Source: Pseudooceanicola endophyticus (GTDB lineage Bacteria; Pseudomonadota; Alphaproteobacteria; Rhodobacterales; Rhodobacteraceae). From it: 64,000 nt of DNA. This document shows, piece after piece, positions 17,270 to 26,917 of the stretch. The stretch covers positions 513,813 through 577,812 of the forward strand of contig NZ_JAHIAB010000001.1 in NCBI RefSeq assembly GCF_018760365.1, given 5' to 3'. The notes under the pieces were generated by a model. That model had not been told where the DNA came from and ran no database searches. It saw only the letters and a program-made list of their open reading frames with translations. A program made the translations under genes and the position numbers. Numbering within the stretch: the first letter of the stretch is position 1; each line of letters begins with the position of its first letter.

Positions 17270-17560
17270 TCAGGCCGGGTCGCGGGGCGGCCCGAGATCC
17301 TGCCAGCCCTCCCCCATGGCGACGATGCAGGAGGTGCCGCCGGCATAGGCGACCACCAGGCTCCAGTGACCGCGCGCATCGGTCCAGACCTCCATCACCT
17401 GTTCGGGCCCCTGAAGGCCGAGGGCCGCCCGGGTCGCGCCCATGCGCTGGCTCAGCCGCTGTTCCAGCCGCGGCGTGCTGTCGCAAAGCACCTCGGCCAG
17501 CGGGGTGGCAGCCTGCGCGGGCAGACCGATCAGCAGAAGCGGAACGGCAAGTCGGACCAC
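17270..17560 (-). CDS. Small secreted protein of unknown function
   Basis: A 96-residue protein starting with a clear signal peptide (VRLAVPLLLIGLPAQAA, cleavage after AQA). The mature part has two cysteines (EVLCDST and TSCIVAMG) that could form a disulfide and a conserved-looking WTDARGHWSLVVAYAGG core. The start is GTG 17560. Its ribosome-binding GGAGGG is the 3' arm of the terminator hairpin of the upstream DUF2177 gene. No family recognised; periplasmic location is inferred. Confidence 0.65.
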   Translation of the reverse strand: MVRLAVPLLLIGLPAQAATPLAEVLCDSTPRLEQRLSQRMGATRAALGLQGPEQVMEVWTDARGHWSLVVAYAGGTSCIVAMGEGWQDLGPPRDPA

Positions 17561-17567
17561 GGCAAAA

Positions 17568-17590
17568 CCCTCCGGTGCGGCACCGGAGGG
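17568..17590 (-). terminator. Terminator hairpin that contains the next gene's ribosome-binding site
   Basis: CCCTCCGGTG and CACCGGAGGG form a 10-base stem with a three-base loop; on the minus strand it is followed by TTTTGCC. It ends the DUF2177 transcript. Its 3' arm provides the GGAGGG used by the GTG start at 17560. Confidence 0.7.
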
Positions 17591-17630
17591 AGTGTAACAG
17601 CTTCGTGACGGTTTTGCGACGCCCGTGGGC

Positions 17631-18032
17631 TCAGCCCCAGATCTTCTGCACCACGGCGACGCCCGCCGTGGCGGACAGGCCGGTCAGCACCGTGCCCCAG
17701 CTGAGGTCGACGGCCACCATCAGGGGCGACCAGGCGCGCAGGGTGGCAAAGTTGGTGAATTCGTAGGTCCCGTAGGCCATGGCCCCCAGCAGCGCCCCCG
17801 ACAGGAAGGTGCGCACAAGGTTGCCATGATCGAGCGCCGGCAGAGAGACGAACCACAGCACGGCGCCGACATAGAACAGGTAGAACACCGCCGCCGGACC
17901 CATGCGCGGATCCTCAAGCAACTGCCCGGCAAGGCGCGTCTCGAACAGCGGGCGCATGACGGTCTTGAGCATCACGGCATCGAGGCCGAGGAAGATCACG
18001 GCCGTGACGAGGTAAAGGGTGAGCGTCTGCAT
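17631..18032 (-). CDS. DUF2177 family membrane protein
   Basis: A 133-residue membrane protein with four hydrophobic helices. The family pattern is clear: FLGLDAVMLKTV near residue 14, FYLFYVGAVLWFVSLPAL in the middle, then GAMAYGTYEFTNFATLRAW and DLSWGTVLTG. The function of DUF2177 is unknown. Ends at the hairpin 17568-17590. Confidence 0.85.
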   Translation of the reverse strand: MQTLTLYLVTAVIFLGLDAVMLKTVMRPLFETRLAGQLLEDPRMGPAAVFYLFYVGAVLWFVSLPALDHGNLVRTFLSGALLGAMAYGTYEFTNFATLRAWSPLMVAVDLSWGTVLTGLSATAGVAVVQKIWG

Positions 18033-18115
18033 GGGGCCTCCGGGACTGGTCGAAGAGGATACGTGCAGGGGTGGGGAATGGATCAGTCGCCCGTTCCCAC
18101 CAAGCCCACGGAAAC

Positions 18116-19168
18116 TCAGTACTTGGAGACAGTACTCAGGATCCGGTCCCGGAATTCGAACATGTCATCCAGCGTCCCGATCTCCATCCGCTCCTCCGCC
18201 TCACCGTCGAAAAGACCGATGTACTTCTTGGACCTGTTGAAATGGAGGCGCGCCAGAGGCTTGCGATTGTTGTCGTCGAGCAGGATCGCGCAATAGCTCT
18301 TGGCATCCCGCATGAAAATCCTGTTGCTTTCAACGGACCCCCGCAGCAGGGCCTTGATCAGAAGCCAGCCCTCGATTTCCTCTTCCGTCGTCACGACGCC
18401 GTCATCCTTTTCGGCAGGGATCGTATTCGCGGGAATCTCCGAAGGGGCCGGAGCATCTTCGAAAGCGTTGGAAAGCTTTTGCCGGATACGATCACGCACC
18501 AGATCGCGAAAGGCCGCCGTAATGGCGTTGGAGAGCATTTCCCGCACCGCCGCGCTAGAGCGTCCATCATAGACCTCGGCTCCGATCAATTTGACCAGCC
18601 CTTCGGAGGGGGTTTCGACCCAGGTTTCCAGAACCTTTTTGACCGCAGAGACGTATTTCAGGCGTTCGGCCTGCGCGAGGATGTTCTCTACATCGAAATC
18701 CGCCCTGGAGAACTTGGCCAGTTCGGAAATGGACGCCGGTGCATAGTCCAGAAGGTCAAAGATGAAGAAGGGTCTGCGGTCGAGCTTGTTCGCCTCTTCA
18801 AGATCCGAGTAGAAGCGGTATTCCCGCCCGTTGGTCAGGATCGCGAACCGGGCCTTTGTCACAGTGAAGTAGCGGAACAGCTGGGCAAGGTGCTTTTCGT
18901 TCAGCTGGGTACTCAGCCCCTTGCATTCGATCAGGATGGAGACCTCTCCGTCCTTCATGATTGCGTAGTCGACCTTCTCTCCCTTTTTCCCGACCGCATC
19001 GGCCGTGAACTCGGGGACAACCTCCGCGGGATTGAAGACATCATACCCGAGGGATTGGAGAAAGGGCAGAATGACGGAGGTCTTCACTGCCTCCTCCGTC
19101 TGAATCGTTTCCGAATAATCTTCAACGCGCTTTGCCAGCGCCTGAATCGAAGCTTCCATATTCGACAT
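18116..19168 (-). CDS. Stand-alone HsdR_N-type nuclease-domain protein
   Basis: A 350-residue protein whose N-terminal 150 residues match the HsdR_N domain of type I restriction enzymes. The domain opens EEAVKTSVILPFLQSLGYDVF, and the PD-(D/E)xK core reads KVDYAIMKDGE then ILIECKG. No helicase or ATP-binding motors follow, and no methylase or specificity gene lies nearby. The C-terminal part ends in a 90-residue domain (WLLIKALLRGSVESNRIFM to RIGLF-like strands) of unknown role. Base composition is richer in A+T than the neighbours, suggesting acquisition. Such orphan proteins occur in many genomes; activity is unproven. Confidence 0.75.
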   Translation of the reverse strand: MSNMEASIQALAKRVEDYSETIQTEEAVKTSVILPFLQSLGYDVFNPAEVVPEFTADAVGKKGEKVDYAIMKDGEVSILIECKGLSTQLNEKHLAQLFRYFTVTKARFAILTNGREYRFYSDLEEANKLDRRPFFIFDLLDYAPASISELAKFSRADFDVENILAQAERLKYVSAVKKVLETWVETPSEGLVKLIGAEVYDGRSSAAVREMLSNAITAAFRDLVRDRIRQKLSNAFEDAPAPSEIPANTIPAEKDDGVVTTEEEIEGWLLIKALLRGSVESNRIFMRDAKSYCAILLDDNNRKPLARLHFNRSKKYIGLFDGEAEERMEIGTLDDMFEFRDRILSTVSKY

Positions 19169-19227
19169 AACCGTCCCCCTTTTCTACCATGAGGTGAAAG
19201 GGAACGGTCCGTGTCAAGAAATTCCGA

Positions 19228-20133
19228 TCAGGAGATCACGCCCTGAAACTCGCGCCATTCGCGTTTGCTCATGCCGCAATTCTCTTCGGTGACCTCTTCG
19301 CCTGCAAGCATTCTTTTCAGGCAATCGACCATCTGCGCCGACATCGTCACCGCGCCCAGGCGGTAATCCTCGAAGGCCTTGTAGGCGAAGGGCACCCAGT
19401 CGGCGACCAGCTTGCACATGGCCTCCGCATAGACGCGGATCTCGTATTGCGCATGGGCGTCGGCGCGCAGGCGCAGGAAATGCAGCAGGTTGTGCAGATC
19501 CACCTTCCAGTACCACTGGGTGTAGATGTTCGCCGGCAGGTTCATCCGCGCCAGCTCGCGCGCCAGACCCTGCTGCCCCTCGTCCGAGATCATCTCGGCA
19601 TAATGATCATAGGCCCGCGCACTGTCGGCCTTGAGGTATTCCAGGACCCGGGCGGCTTCCTCTCCGGTCAGCGCCTCGCCACGGCCCTGGTTGTTGATCA
19701 CCGATTGCGCGGCCAGGTTCTCGGGGGCGGGAATGTAGAACTCCCGGTCCAGGATCGAGTAGCGGGCGGAATATTCGTTCACGTTGGCGGTGCGGTGGCG
19801 GATCCACTGGCGCGCCACGAAGACCGGCAGCTTCACATGCAGCTTCAGCTCGCACATCTCGAACGGGGTCGAGTGCCAGTGCCGCATCAGGTAGCGGATC
19901 AGCCCTTCGTCGTTCTGCACCGACTTGGTGCCGCGCCCGTAGGAGACCCGCGCCGCCTGGCAGATCGCCGCATCGTCGCCCATGTAGTCGATGACCCGCA
20001 CGAAACCGTGGTCGAGCACCGGATAGGCCTTGTAGAGATGCGCCTCCATCCCCGGAACGGTGGCACGCAGGGTCTGCTGGGGCGCCGAGCGCAGCTCGGC
20101 GATCTCGGCCTCTTGTTCGGGCGACAGGGGCAT
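19228..20133 (-). CDS. thyX: FAD-dependent thymidylate synthase ThyX
   Basis: Makes dTMP from dUMP using methylenetetrahydrofolate and reduced FAD. The ThyX motif [15 protein letters not shown] (RHR-x7-S) is intact near residue 103. Other family blocks are [42 protein letters not shown] and the C-terminal [18 protein letters not shown] 20133 is preferred over an in-frame upstream codon because AAGGATGAG lies in front of it. The 301-residue length is typical of alphaproteobacterial ThyX. Confidence 0.95.
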   Translation of the reverse strand: MPLSPEQEAEIAELRSAPQQTLRATVPGMEAHLYKAYPVLDHGFVRVIDYMGDDAAICQAARVSYGRGTKSVQNDEGLIRYLMRHWHSTPFEMCELKLHVKLPVFVARQWIRHRTANVNEYSARYSILDREFYIPAPENLAAQSVINNQGRGEALTGEEAARVLEYLKADSARAYDHYAEMISDEGQQGLARELARMNLPANIYTQWYWKVDLHNLLHFLRLRADAHAQYEIRVYAEAMCKLVADWVPFAYKAFEDYRLGAVTMSAQMVDCLKRMLAGEEVTEENCGMSKREWREFQGVIS

Positions 20134-20331
20134 GGTCTCATCCTTTCGAATCTGCACGGGCACTACCGCATGTTGGTGATGCGGCTTTTACGACCCCTAT
20201 AAATGGTATCAACAGGGACGTCACCCCCGGTCTGCGGCCCGGACCCGCACGAAGGGGATCGACAAGTGGCGCGGGGCTGCTACCCTCTTTCCCAAGGCGG
20301 GCCCTGCCCGCGACGGACGGAAGGACGCAAG

Positions 20332-20760
20332 ATGAAGGTGCGCTACCTGCACACGATGGTCCGGGTCAAGGACCTGGACGCCTCCATGGCCTTTTACGAA
20401 CTGCTGGGCCTGAAGGAGACCCGCCGGGTCGAGAACGAGGGCGGGCGGTTCACGCTGGTCTTCATGGCCCCCGAAGGCCAGCCCGAATGCCCGGTGGAAC
20501 TGACCTGGAACTGGGATGGCGACGAGGGGCTGCCCGCGGACAGCCGCCACTTCGGCCACCTCGCCTATTCGGTCGGCAATATCTACGAGATGTGCCAGAA
20601 GCTGATGGATGCGGGCGTGACGATCAACCGCCCGCCCCGCGACGGCAACATGGCCTTCGTGCGCTCACCCGACAATATCTCGGTCGAGCTGCTGCAGGAC
20701 GGGCCGGCGCTGGCGCCGCAGGAGCCCTGGGCCAGCATGGAAAATACGGGGCATTGGTAA
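20332..20760 (+). CDS. gloA: Lactoylglutathione lyase (glyoxalase I)
   Basis: Metal-dependent VOC enzyme that isomerises the methylglyoxal-glutathione hemithioacetal to S-lactoylglutathione. The 142 residues form two beta-alpha-beta-beta-beta units. Metal ligands are His7 (LHTMVRV), Glu near 57 (VELTWNW), His near 75 (FGHLAYSV) and Glu near 121 (SVELLQD), the complete set. The start ATG 20332 follows GGAAGGA. The stop lies within four bases of the next start. Confidence 0.9.
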   Translation: MKVRYLHTMVRVKDLDASMAFYELLGLKETRRVENEGGRFTLVFMAPEGQPECPVELTWNWDGDEGLPADSRHFGHLAYSVGNIYEMCQKLMDAGVTINRPPRDGNMAFVRSPDNISVELLQDGPALAPQEPWASMENTGHW

Positions 20761-21497
20761 GGGCCCGCCTCCGCAGCGCCCTGCTGGCGCTGACGGGGGT
20801 GGCCTCCCTCGGACTGGGCGCGTCGGCTGCGCGCGCCCAGGACCAGACCTGCCGGCTGGCGCTGCTGCTGGCGATGGATGTCTCGGCTTCGGTCGATGCG
20901 CGCGAATACCGGCTGCAACGCGATGGCACCGCCGCCGCCCTGTCGGACCCGGACGTGCGCCGGGCGATCCTTGAGGGCAGCGGGCCGGTTGCGCTTGCGG
21001 CCTATGAATGGAGCGGGCGGCAGCAGCAGGCGGTGATCCTGCCCTGGATCATGATCGACAGCGCCGCCGCGCTGGATGCCGCCGTCGCCACCCTGGCGCG
21101 GACCCAGCGGGTCCATGTGGGCTTTCCCACCGCCGCCGGCTACGGGCTGGGCTTTGGCGCCGGGATGATGCAGGACGCCCCGCCCTGCCTGCGCAAGGTG
21201 ATCGACGTCTCGGGCGATGGCGTCAACAACGAAGGCTTCCTGCCCAGCCTCGCCTATGCCAACTTCCCCTTCCAGGACGTGACGGTGAACGGGCTGGCAA
21301 TCCTTGGCCCCGATCGCGGCGTTCTGGACTTCTACCAGAACGAGATCCGCCACGGCCCCGGTGCCTTCGTGCAGATCGCCGACGGGTTCGACGATTTCCT
21401 GCGCGCCATGACGCTGAAGCTGTTCCGGGAAACCAACGACATGCAGCTGGGCGCCCTGCCCGGGGCGCCGCAGCCGCAACCGGAAGACGCCGGATGA
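20754..21497 (+). CDS. DUF1194 von Willebrand-like secreted protein (first of pair)
   Basis: Periplasmic protein with a DUF1194/VWA-like Rossmann domain. A signal peptide (RSALLALTGVASLGLGASAARAQ) precedes LALLLAMDVSASVDAREYRLQ, which has a D-x-S-x-S metal-site motif, then KVIDVSGDGVNNEG. No ATG precedes the signal peptide in frame, so TTG 20754 is proposed as start; it overlaps the gloA stop and has GGGG upstream. The function of DUF1194 is unknown; a metal-dependent adhesion-like binding role is an inference from fold. Coupled to the next copy by ATGA. Confidence 0.78.
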   Translation: MVRARLRSALLALTGVASLGLGASAARAQDQTCRLALLLAMDVSASVDAREYRLQRDGTAAALSDPDVRRAILEGSGPVALAAYEWSGRQQQAVILPWIMIDSAAALDAAVATLARTQRVHVGFPTAAGYGLGFGAGMMQDAPPCLRKVIDVSGDGVNNEGFLPSLAYANFPFQDVTVNGLAILGPDRGVLDFYQNEIRHGPGAFVQIADGFDDFLRAMTLKLFRETNDMQLGALPGAPQPQPEDAG

Positions 21498-22216
21498 GGC
21501 GTGGGCCCTGGCTGCTGCTGGCGCTGCTGCTGCCCTGGCCCCTGCCCGCCCTCGCCAGCTGTCGCACCGCCCTGGCCCTGGGACTGGATGTCTCGGGCTC
21601 GGTCGATGCCGGGGAATACCGCCAGCAGCTGGATGGGCTGGCGGCAGCGCTGGACAATCCCCAGGTCCGCGACGCGCTGCGCCAGATCCCCTCGGCGCCG
21701 GTGCGGCTGATGGTCTACGAATGGGCCGGCCCCACGGACCAGCGGATCCTGGCCCCCTGGAGCGAGATCGCGGGAGATCCCGACATCGACGCGCTGCGCG
21801 ACCGGCTGCGGGGCAAAGTGCAGCAACGGCGCAGCCCTTCGACCGCACTTGGCTCGGCAATGGCCTTCGGCGCGGCGACGCTGGCCAAACAGGACTGCTG
21901 GCGGCGGGTGCTGGACCTGTCAGGGGATGGCATCCAGAATGCCGGGCCGCATCCGCGCACCGTCGGGATGGCGGATATCACCGTGAATGCCCTGGTGATC
22001 GGCCCCGATGCGGCCGAACGCGCGGTGCGCAACGGCAGCCTCTCCGATCTGACCGCGTATTTCCGCGCCTACGTGCTGCGCGGCGCCGATGCCTTCGTGG
22101 AACCTGCGGCGGGGTTCGGCAGCTACGAGGCCGCCATGGTCCGCAAGCTTCTGCACGAGCTGGAGGGCACGCCGCTGGCGCTGAACGCCCCGGATCGGGC
22201 GGGCACGCTTCAGTAG
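21494..22216 (+). CDS. DUF1194 von Willebrand-like secreted protein (second of pair)
   Basis: A 240-residue paralogue of the preceding gene. It has a signal peptide ending at PALASC, then LALGLDVSGSVDAGEYRQQL (metal motif D-x-S-x-S), VRLMVYEWAG, RVLDLSGDGIQNAG and a C-terminal FGSYEAAMVRKLLHEL. Order and spacing match the first copy, so the pair arose by tandem duplication. ATG 21494 overlaps the upstream stop. Its end overlaps the convergent MarR gene by seven bases. Confidence 0.85.
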   Translation: MRRGPWLLLALLLPWPLPALASCRTALALGLDVSGSVDAGEYRQQLDGLAAALDNPQVRDALRQIPSAPVRLMVYEWAGPTDQRILAPWSEIAGDPDIDALRDRLRGKVQQRRSPSTALGSAMAFGAATLAKQDCWRRVLDLSGDGIQNAGPHPRTVGMADITVNALVIGPDAAERAVRNGSLSDLTAYFRAYVLRGADAFVEPAAGFGSYEAAMVRKLLHELEGTPLALNAPDRAGTLQ

Positions 22217-22710
22217 ATGTAGCGGATCTGGTCGCTCCAGAACCGTTCGACCCGGCGCAGCATCACCGTCACCTCTTCCAGCCCTGCCAGATCCAGCACC
22301 TTGCGCTCCTGCAGGCCTTCGGAGTGGCGCGCAAAGAGGCCTGCCACCACCGCGCGGATCTCGCGCCCGCGGGGGGTCAGCCGGACCCGGACCGAACGGC
22401 GGTCGATCTCGCAGCGTTCGTGGTGCATGTAGCCCATCTCGACCAGCTTCTTCAGGTTGTAGCTGACATTGCTGCCCTGGTAGTAGCCGCGTGACTTCAG
22501 TTCCCCGGCGGTCACCTCGTTCTCGCCGATATTGAACAGCAGCAGGGCCTGGACCGCGTTGATCTCCAGCACGCCGACACGTTCGAATTCGTCCTTGATG
22601 ACGTCCAGCAGCAGCCTGTGCAGCCGTTCGACCAGCGCCAGCGCATCGAGGTACCCCGCCATGAAGTCTTCCGGTGCAGCCTTGGCACCGATGGCCCTCT
22701 GAATGCTCAT
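22210..22710 (-). CDS. MarR family transcriptional regulator
   Basis: A 166-residue winged-helix repressor. The DNA-binding part has GENEVTAGELKSRGYYQGSN, a recognition helix NVSYNLKKLVEMGY, and the wing DRRSVRVRLTPRGREI. ATG 22710 follows GGAGAAGG. The pattern RGYYQGSNVSYNLKKLVE is close to LdtR-type regulators of alphaproteobacteria, which control cell-wall L,D-transpeptidases; that link is tentative. No target gene lies beside it. Confidence 0.85.
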   Translation of the reverse strand: MSIQRAIGAKAAPEDFMAGYLDALALVERLHRLLLDVIKDEFERVGVLEINAVQALLLFNIGENEVTAGELKSRGYYQGSNVSYNLKKLVEMGYMHHERCEIDRRSVRVRLTPRGREIRAVVAGLFARHSEGLQERKVLDLAGLEEVTVMLRRVERFWSDQIRYIY

Positions 22711-22847
22711 AACCTTCTCCGTCCAACAGGTCTCGGACCGGAGAATTGAAGCAAATTCCCGAAAATCAGGTTAATTCCAAATGGATAGATCGGCCGCGTG
22801 GTTAACGGCCCCGCCGGCACGGACGGAGCCGTATCGTTGCCCGGGCC

Positions 22848-23132
22848 TCAGCCCATGGCCTCGTCGCTGACCCGGGCGATGCGGGCGATCATCGGGGCCA
22901 GCGGCGCCGGCGCCGGCATCTGCCCCGAAACCCACTGATAGAGGTCCTGATCGTTCTGCGACAGCACCGCGTCGTATTCGTCCAGCTCGGCGTCGCTCAG
23001 CTTTTCCAGCTCGATGGCGGAGAAGCGCATCAGGATGATGTCCATCTCCTTGATGCCGCGGCGCATGGACCGCATGTGAAGCCGCTTCAGGCGGACGTTG
23101 CGGGCTTCGCCGGAGGGGATGGGTTCGCTCAT
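22848..23132 (-). CDS. sdhE: Succinate dehydrogenase flavinylation/assembly factor SdhE
   Basis: A 94-residue DUF339 protein that promotes covalent FAD attachment to the succinate dehydrogenase flavoprotein. The diagnostic motif is MRSMRRGIKEMDIILMRF near residue 21, containing the RG-xx-E motif, followed by the acidic LSDAELDEYDAVLSQNDQDLY. It is coupled by a four-base overlap to the upstream XRE regulator gene. Confidence 0.92.
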   Translation of the reverse strand: MSEPIPSGEARNVRLKRLHMRSMRRGIKEMDIILMRFSAIELEKLSDAELDEYDAVLSQNDQDLYQWVSGQMPAPAPLAPMIARIARVSDEAMG

Positions 23133-23521
23133 TCTGCTGGCTCCTTGAGGGCGCTTCTCAGACGTTTCTCCAATAGCGCCAGCCGGTCCGCCATGCCAGT
23201 CATCTGGGTGCGGATCTCGCGCATTTCGTTCAGCGCGGCCAGCAGGCCGGGATCGGGGCTGGCGGCGGCCTCGTCCGGGGCCGCGACCCCCTCGCCCTCT
23301 CCGGTCAGCAGCCAGGGCAGCGACACCCCCAGCAGCCCCGAGAGCATCTGCAGCTTGTTGGCGCGGGGTTCGGCCAGGTCCTCCTCCCAGCCGCGCAGGG
23401 TGCCCAGCTTGACGCCCAGCCGTTTCGCCAGCTGGCCCTGGGTCATGCCGGCAGCCAGGCGCGCGGCCTCGATCCGGTCTCCGAAGGTGGCGCTTTCGGC
23501 GCTGTACCAGTCATCCGACAT
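23129..23521 (-). CDS. XRE-type helix-turn-helix regulator
   Basis: A 130-residue regulator with an N-terminal Cro/C1 domain (FGDRIEAARLAAGMTQGQLA, then KRLGVKLGTLRGWEEDLAEP). It has a linker rich in alanine and glutamate, and a C-terminal coiled coil (LNEMREIRTQMTGMADRLAL) that may mediate dimerisation. ATG 23521 follows AGGAG; an in-frame TTG lies two codons upstream. It overlaps sdhE by four bases, so it is translated together with it. Target genes unknown. Confidence 0.85.
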   Translation of the reverse strand: MSDDWYSAESATFGDRIEAARLAAGMTQGQLAKRLGVKLGTLRGWEEDLAEPRANKLQMLSGLLGVSLPWLLTGEGEGVAAPDEAAASPDPGLLAALNEMREIRTQMTGMADRLALLEKRLRSALKEPAE

Positions 23522-23576
23522 GGGCAATTCTCCTGTGGTTCCGATCCGCCTTGCGGGGCCTTGATCCCAAGCCTAA

Positions 23577-24818
<1,242 letters not shown>

Positions 24819-24842
24819 GACCGGGGGCCCAGGAGGGCCCCC

Positions 24843-25277
24843 ATGTCTGACACCCTGCCACCCTACTACTTTCGCATTCGCGACAATGGCGCCTTCGTCT
24901 ACCGTGTCGACACGGTAGACCGCCAGCGCCGCATCGCGATGGAACAGATCGCCACAGTGAACCTGAAGAACGGCACGATCAAGGCCCATGGGGAGCGGGC
25001 GCTTTCCGACTCCGACCGGGCCGCGATCACCGACTGGATGGGACAGCGTGGCGCGCTGCTCGCGCGGCGCGAGATCGACGATATCCACCGCACCATCGAC
25101 CACCTGAACCTGACCGCGCAATGGGCCCAGGCCCGTGCCAGCGATGCCGCCCTGGACGAGGTCGCCGATGCCCTGCTGCTGGCCATGCATGACCTGCGCA
25201 TGGTGCTGGTGCGACGCCGGGCCGATCAGCTTCTGGCCCAGCGCGGCGACCCGCCCCCCGAAGGAAACCCGGCCTAG
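24843..25277 (+). CDS. Conserved-looking cytoplasmic protein of unknown function
   Basis: A 144-residue soluble protein 24 bases after aspC on the same strand, with GGAGG just upstream. The N-terminal third is beta-rich (PYYFRIRDNGAFVYRVDTVD, then MEQIATVNLKNGTI); the rest is helical and charged (REIDDIHRTIDHLNLTAQWA). No signal peptide or membrane helix. I do not recognise a family. Cotranscription with aspC is likely. Its last bases overlap the convergent MATE gene by four. Confidence 0.75.
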   Translation: MSDTLPPYYFRIRDNGAFVYRVDTVDRQRRIAMEQIATVNLKNGTIKAHGERALSDSDRAAITDWMGQRGALLARREIDDIHRTIDHLNLTAQWAQARASDAALDEVADALLLAMHDLRMVLVRRRADQLLAQRGDPPPEGNPA

Positions 25278-26695
25278 CTGGCCTGCCGCGCGCCCTGCTT
25301 GTCGGTGATCATCTGGTTGAAGCCGATGCGGGCATAGACCTCGGCGGTGATGCGGGGAATGACCACCCGCCAGAGGCGGCGCATCATCAGGAAGGCGGCC
25401 AGCGCCAGCCCCAGGGCCAGACCCAGCCAGATGCCCACACCGCCCCAGCCCAGCACGATGCCGAAGACATAGGAACAGGGCACCGCCACCCCCCAGTAGC
25501 TGAAGCCGGCATAAAGCATCGGACGCTGCGTGTCGTGCAGCCCGCGCAGCAGCCCCAGCGCCATGACCTGCATGGCATCGGCCAGCTGGAACGCCGCCGA
25601 AGCCAGCAGCAGCACGCGCCCCACGGCGATGACCTCGGCCCGCTCGGGGTTGTCGGGGTCCAGGAACAGGCCGATCAGCTCTGCGGGGAAGGCGACCAGC
25701 ACCACCACCGTCACCGCCACCATCAGCACCGACATCACCAGCGCCATGGAGGCGCCGCGGCGCAGGTCCGTCATCGTGCCGCGCCCATGCGCCCGGCCCG
25801 CGCGCACCGCCGCCGCCTGGCTGAGGCCCAGATGCACCATGAAGGTGAAAGAGGTGATCTGCAGCGCGATGCCATGGGCCACCAGCGCGGTTTCCCCCAC
25901 CCAGCCCATCATCACCGAGGTGGCCGAGAACAGCCCGACCTCGGCCACCAGGGTCAGCCCGATCGGCCAGCCCAGGCGGAACACCTCTCCGAAGGCCTCC
26001 CAGTCGGGGCGCCAGATGCGCACGAACAGCTCGTGTTCAGGCAGGGTCTTCTGGATGTAGATCACCAGAAAGACCGTGGTGGCGCAGTGCATCAGCAACG
26101 AGGCCAGCGCGGCCCCCCTGATGCCCATCTCGGGAAAGCCGAAATGACCGAAGATCAGCAGGTAATTGCCCGCCCCGTTGACCAGAACCGCCACCAGCAT
26201 CGCCACCAGCACCACCCGGGTGCGCTCCAGCGCGGCCAGGTGGCTGCGCAGCACCATGGTGGCCAGCCCCGGGAAGATCCCCCAGGACAGGATGCTCAGG
26301 TACTGGCCGGCCAGATGGGCGATCTCGGGCTTCTGGCCCAGCAGCAGGAAGATCGGCTCGGCATTCAGCAGGATCGGCAGGCAGCCGGCCCCGGCCAGCA
26401 GCGACAGCCACAGGCTCATCCGGGTGACGCGGCGCGCGGTGGTGTGTTCCCCCCGCCCCTCGGCGGCCGAAACCAGCGGCGTCAGCGCGGCGGCAAAGCC
26501 CGTGCAGGCCAGGAACAGCACCATGAAGAAGGACCCGCCCAGCGTCTCGGCGGCGAAAGTCGTGGTATCATACCACCCCAGCATGACCGCATCGACAAGG
26601 CTCAGCGACATCTGCGCAAGCTGCGAACCGGCCAGCGGCAGCCCAAGGATCAGGATGGCGCTCAGGTGCTGGCGATATGTCATGCGAGGGATCAT
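25274..26695 (-). CDS. MATE family multidrug/toxin exporter
   Basis: Cation-coupled efflux protein with twelve membrane helices in two six-helix halves over 473 residues. The MATE pattern is clear: LPLAGSQLAQMSLSLVDAVMLG at the start with a conserved aspartate, GSFFMVLFLACTGF, and in the second half LGWPIGLTLVAEVGLFSATSV. Start ATG 26695 was chosen at the family N-terminus (IPRMTYRQHLSAILILGLPL); a second ATG at 26683 is possible. The same frame stays open far upstream, antisense to parE; that extension is a GC-driven shadow. Confidence 0.88.
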   Translation of the reverse strand: MIPRMTYRQHLSAILILGLPLAGSQLAQMSLSLVDAVMLGWYDTTTFAAETLGGSFFMVLFLACTGFAAALTPLVSAAEGRGEHTTARRVTRMSLWLSLLAGAGCLPILLNAEPIFLLLGQKPEIAHLAGQYLSILSWGIFPGLATMVLRSHLAALERTRVVLVAMLVAVLVNGAGNYLLIFGHFGFPEMGIRGAALASLLMHCATTVFLVIYIQKTLPEHELFVRIWRPDWEAFGEVFRLGWPIGLTLVAEVGLFSATSVMMGWVGETALVAHGIALQITSFTFMVHLGLSQAAAVRAGRAHGRGTMTDLRRGASMALVMSVLMVAVTVVVLVAFPAELIGLFLDPDNPERAEVIAVGRVLLLASAAFQLADAMQVMALGLLRGLHDTQRPMLYAGFSYWGVAVPCSYVFGIVLGWGGVGIWLGLALGLALAAFLMMRRLWRVVIPRITAEVYARIGFNQMITDKQGARQAS

Positions 26696-26917
26696 GGCCC
26701 GGCCATACTGCGCGGCACCCGATCCGGCAAGCCTCGGCAGCGCCAATTCATTGACAGATCGGCATAAAACCTGACCACGCGGCAAGCTTGCGACACTTGG
26801 CCTTCCGGCAGCGTCCCCGGGCCCTTGCCTGCGCCCCGTGGCAGAGGCCTTTTCCCGGCGCGCGCGCAATGCCATAATGCCCCGATCCATAGAAAAGATA
26901 AGAGCAGTCCGCAGCAC

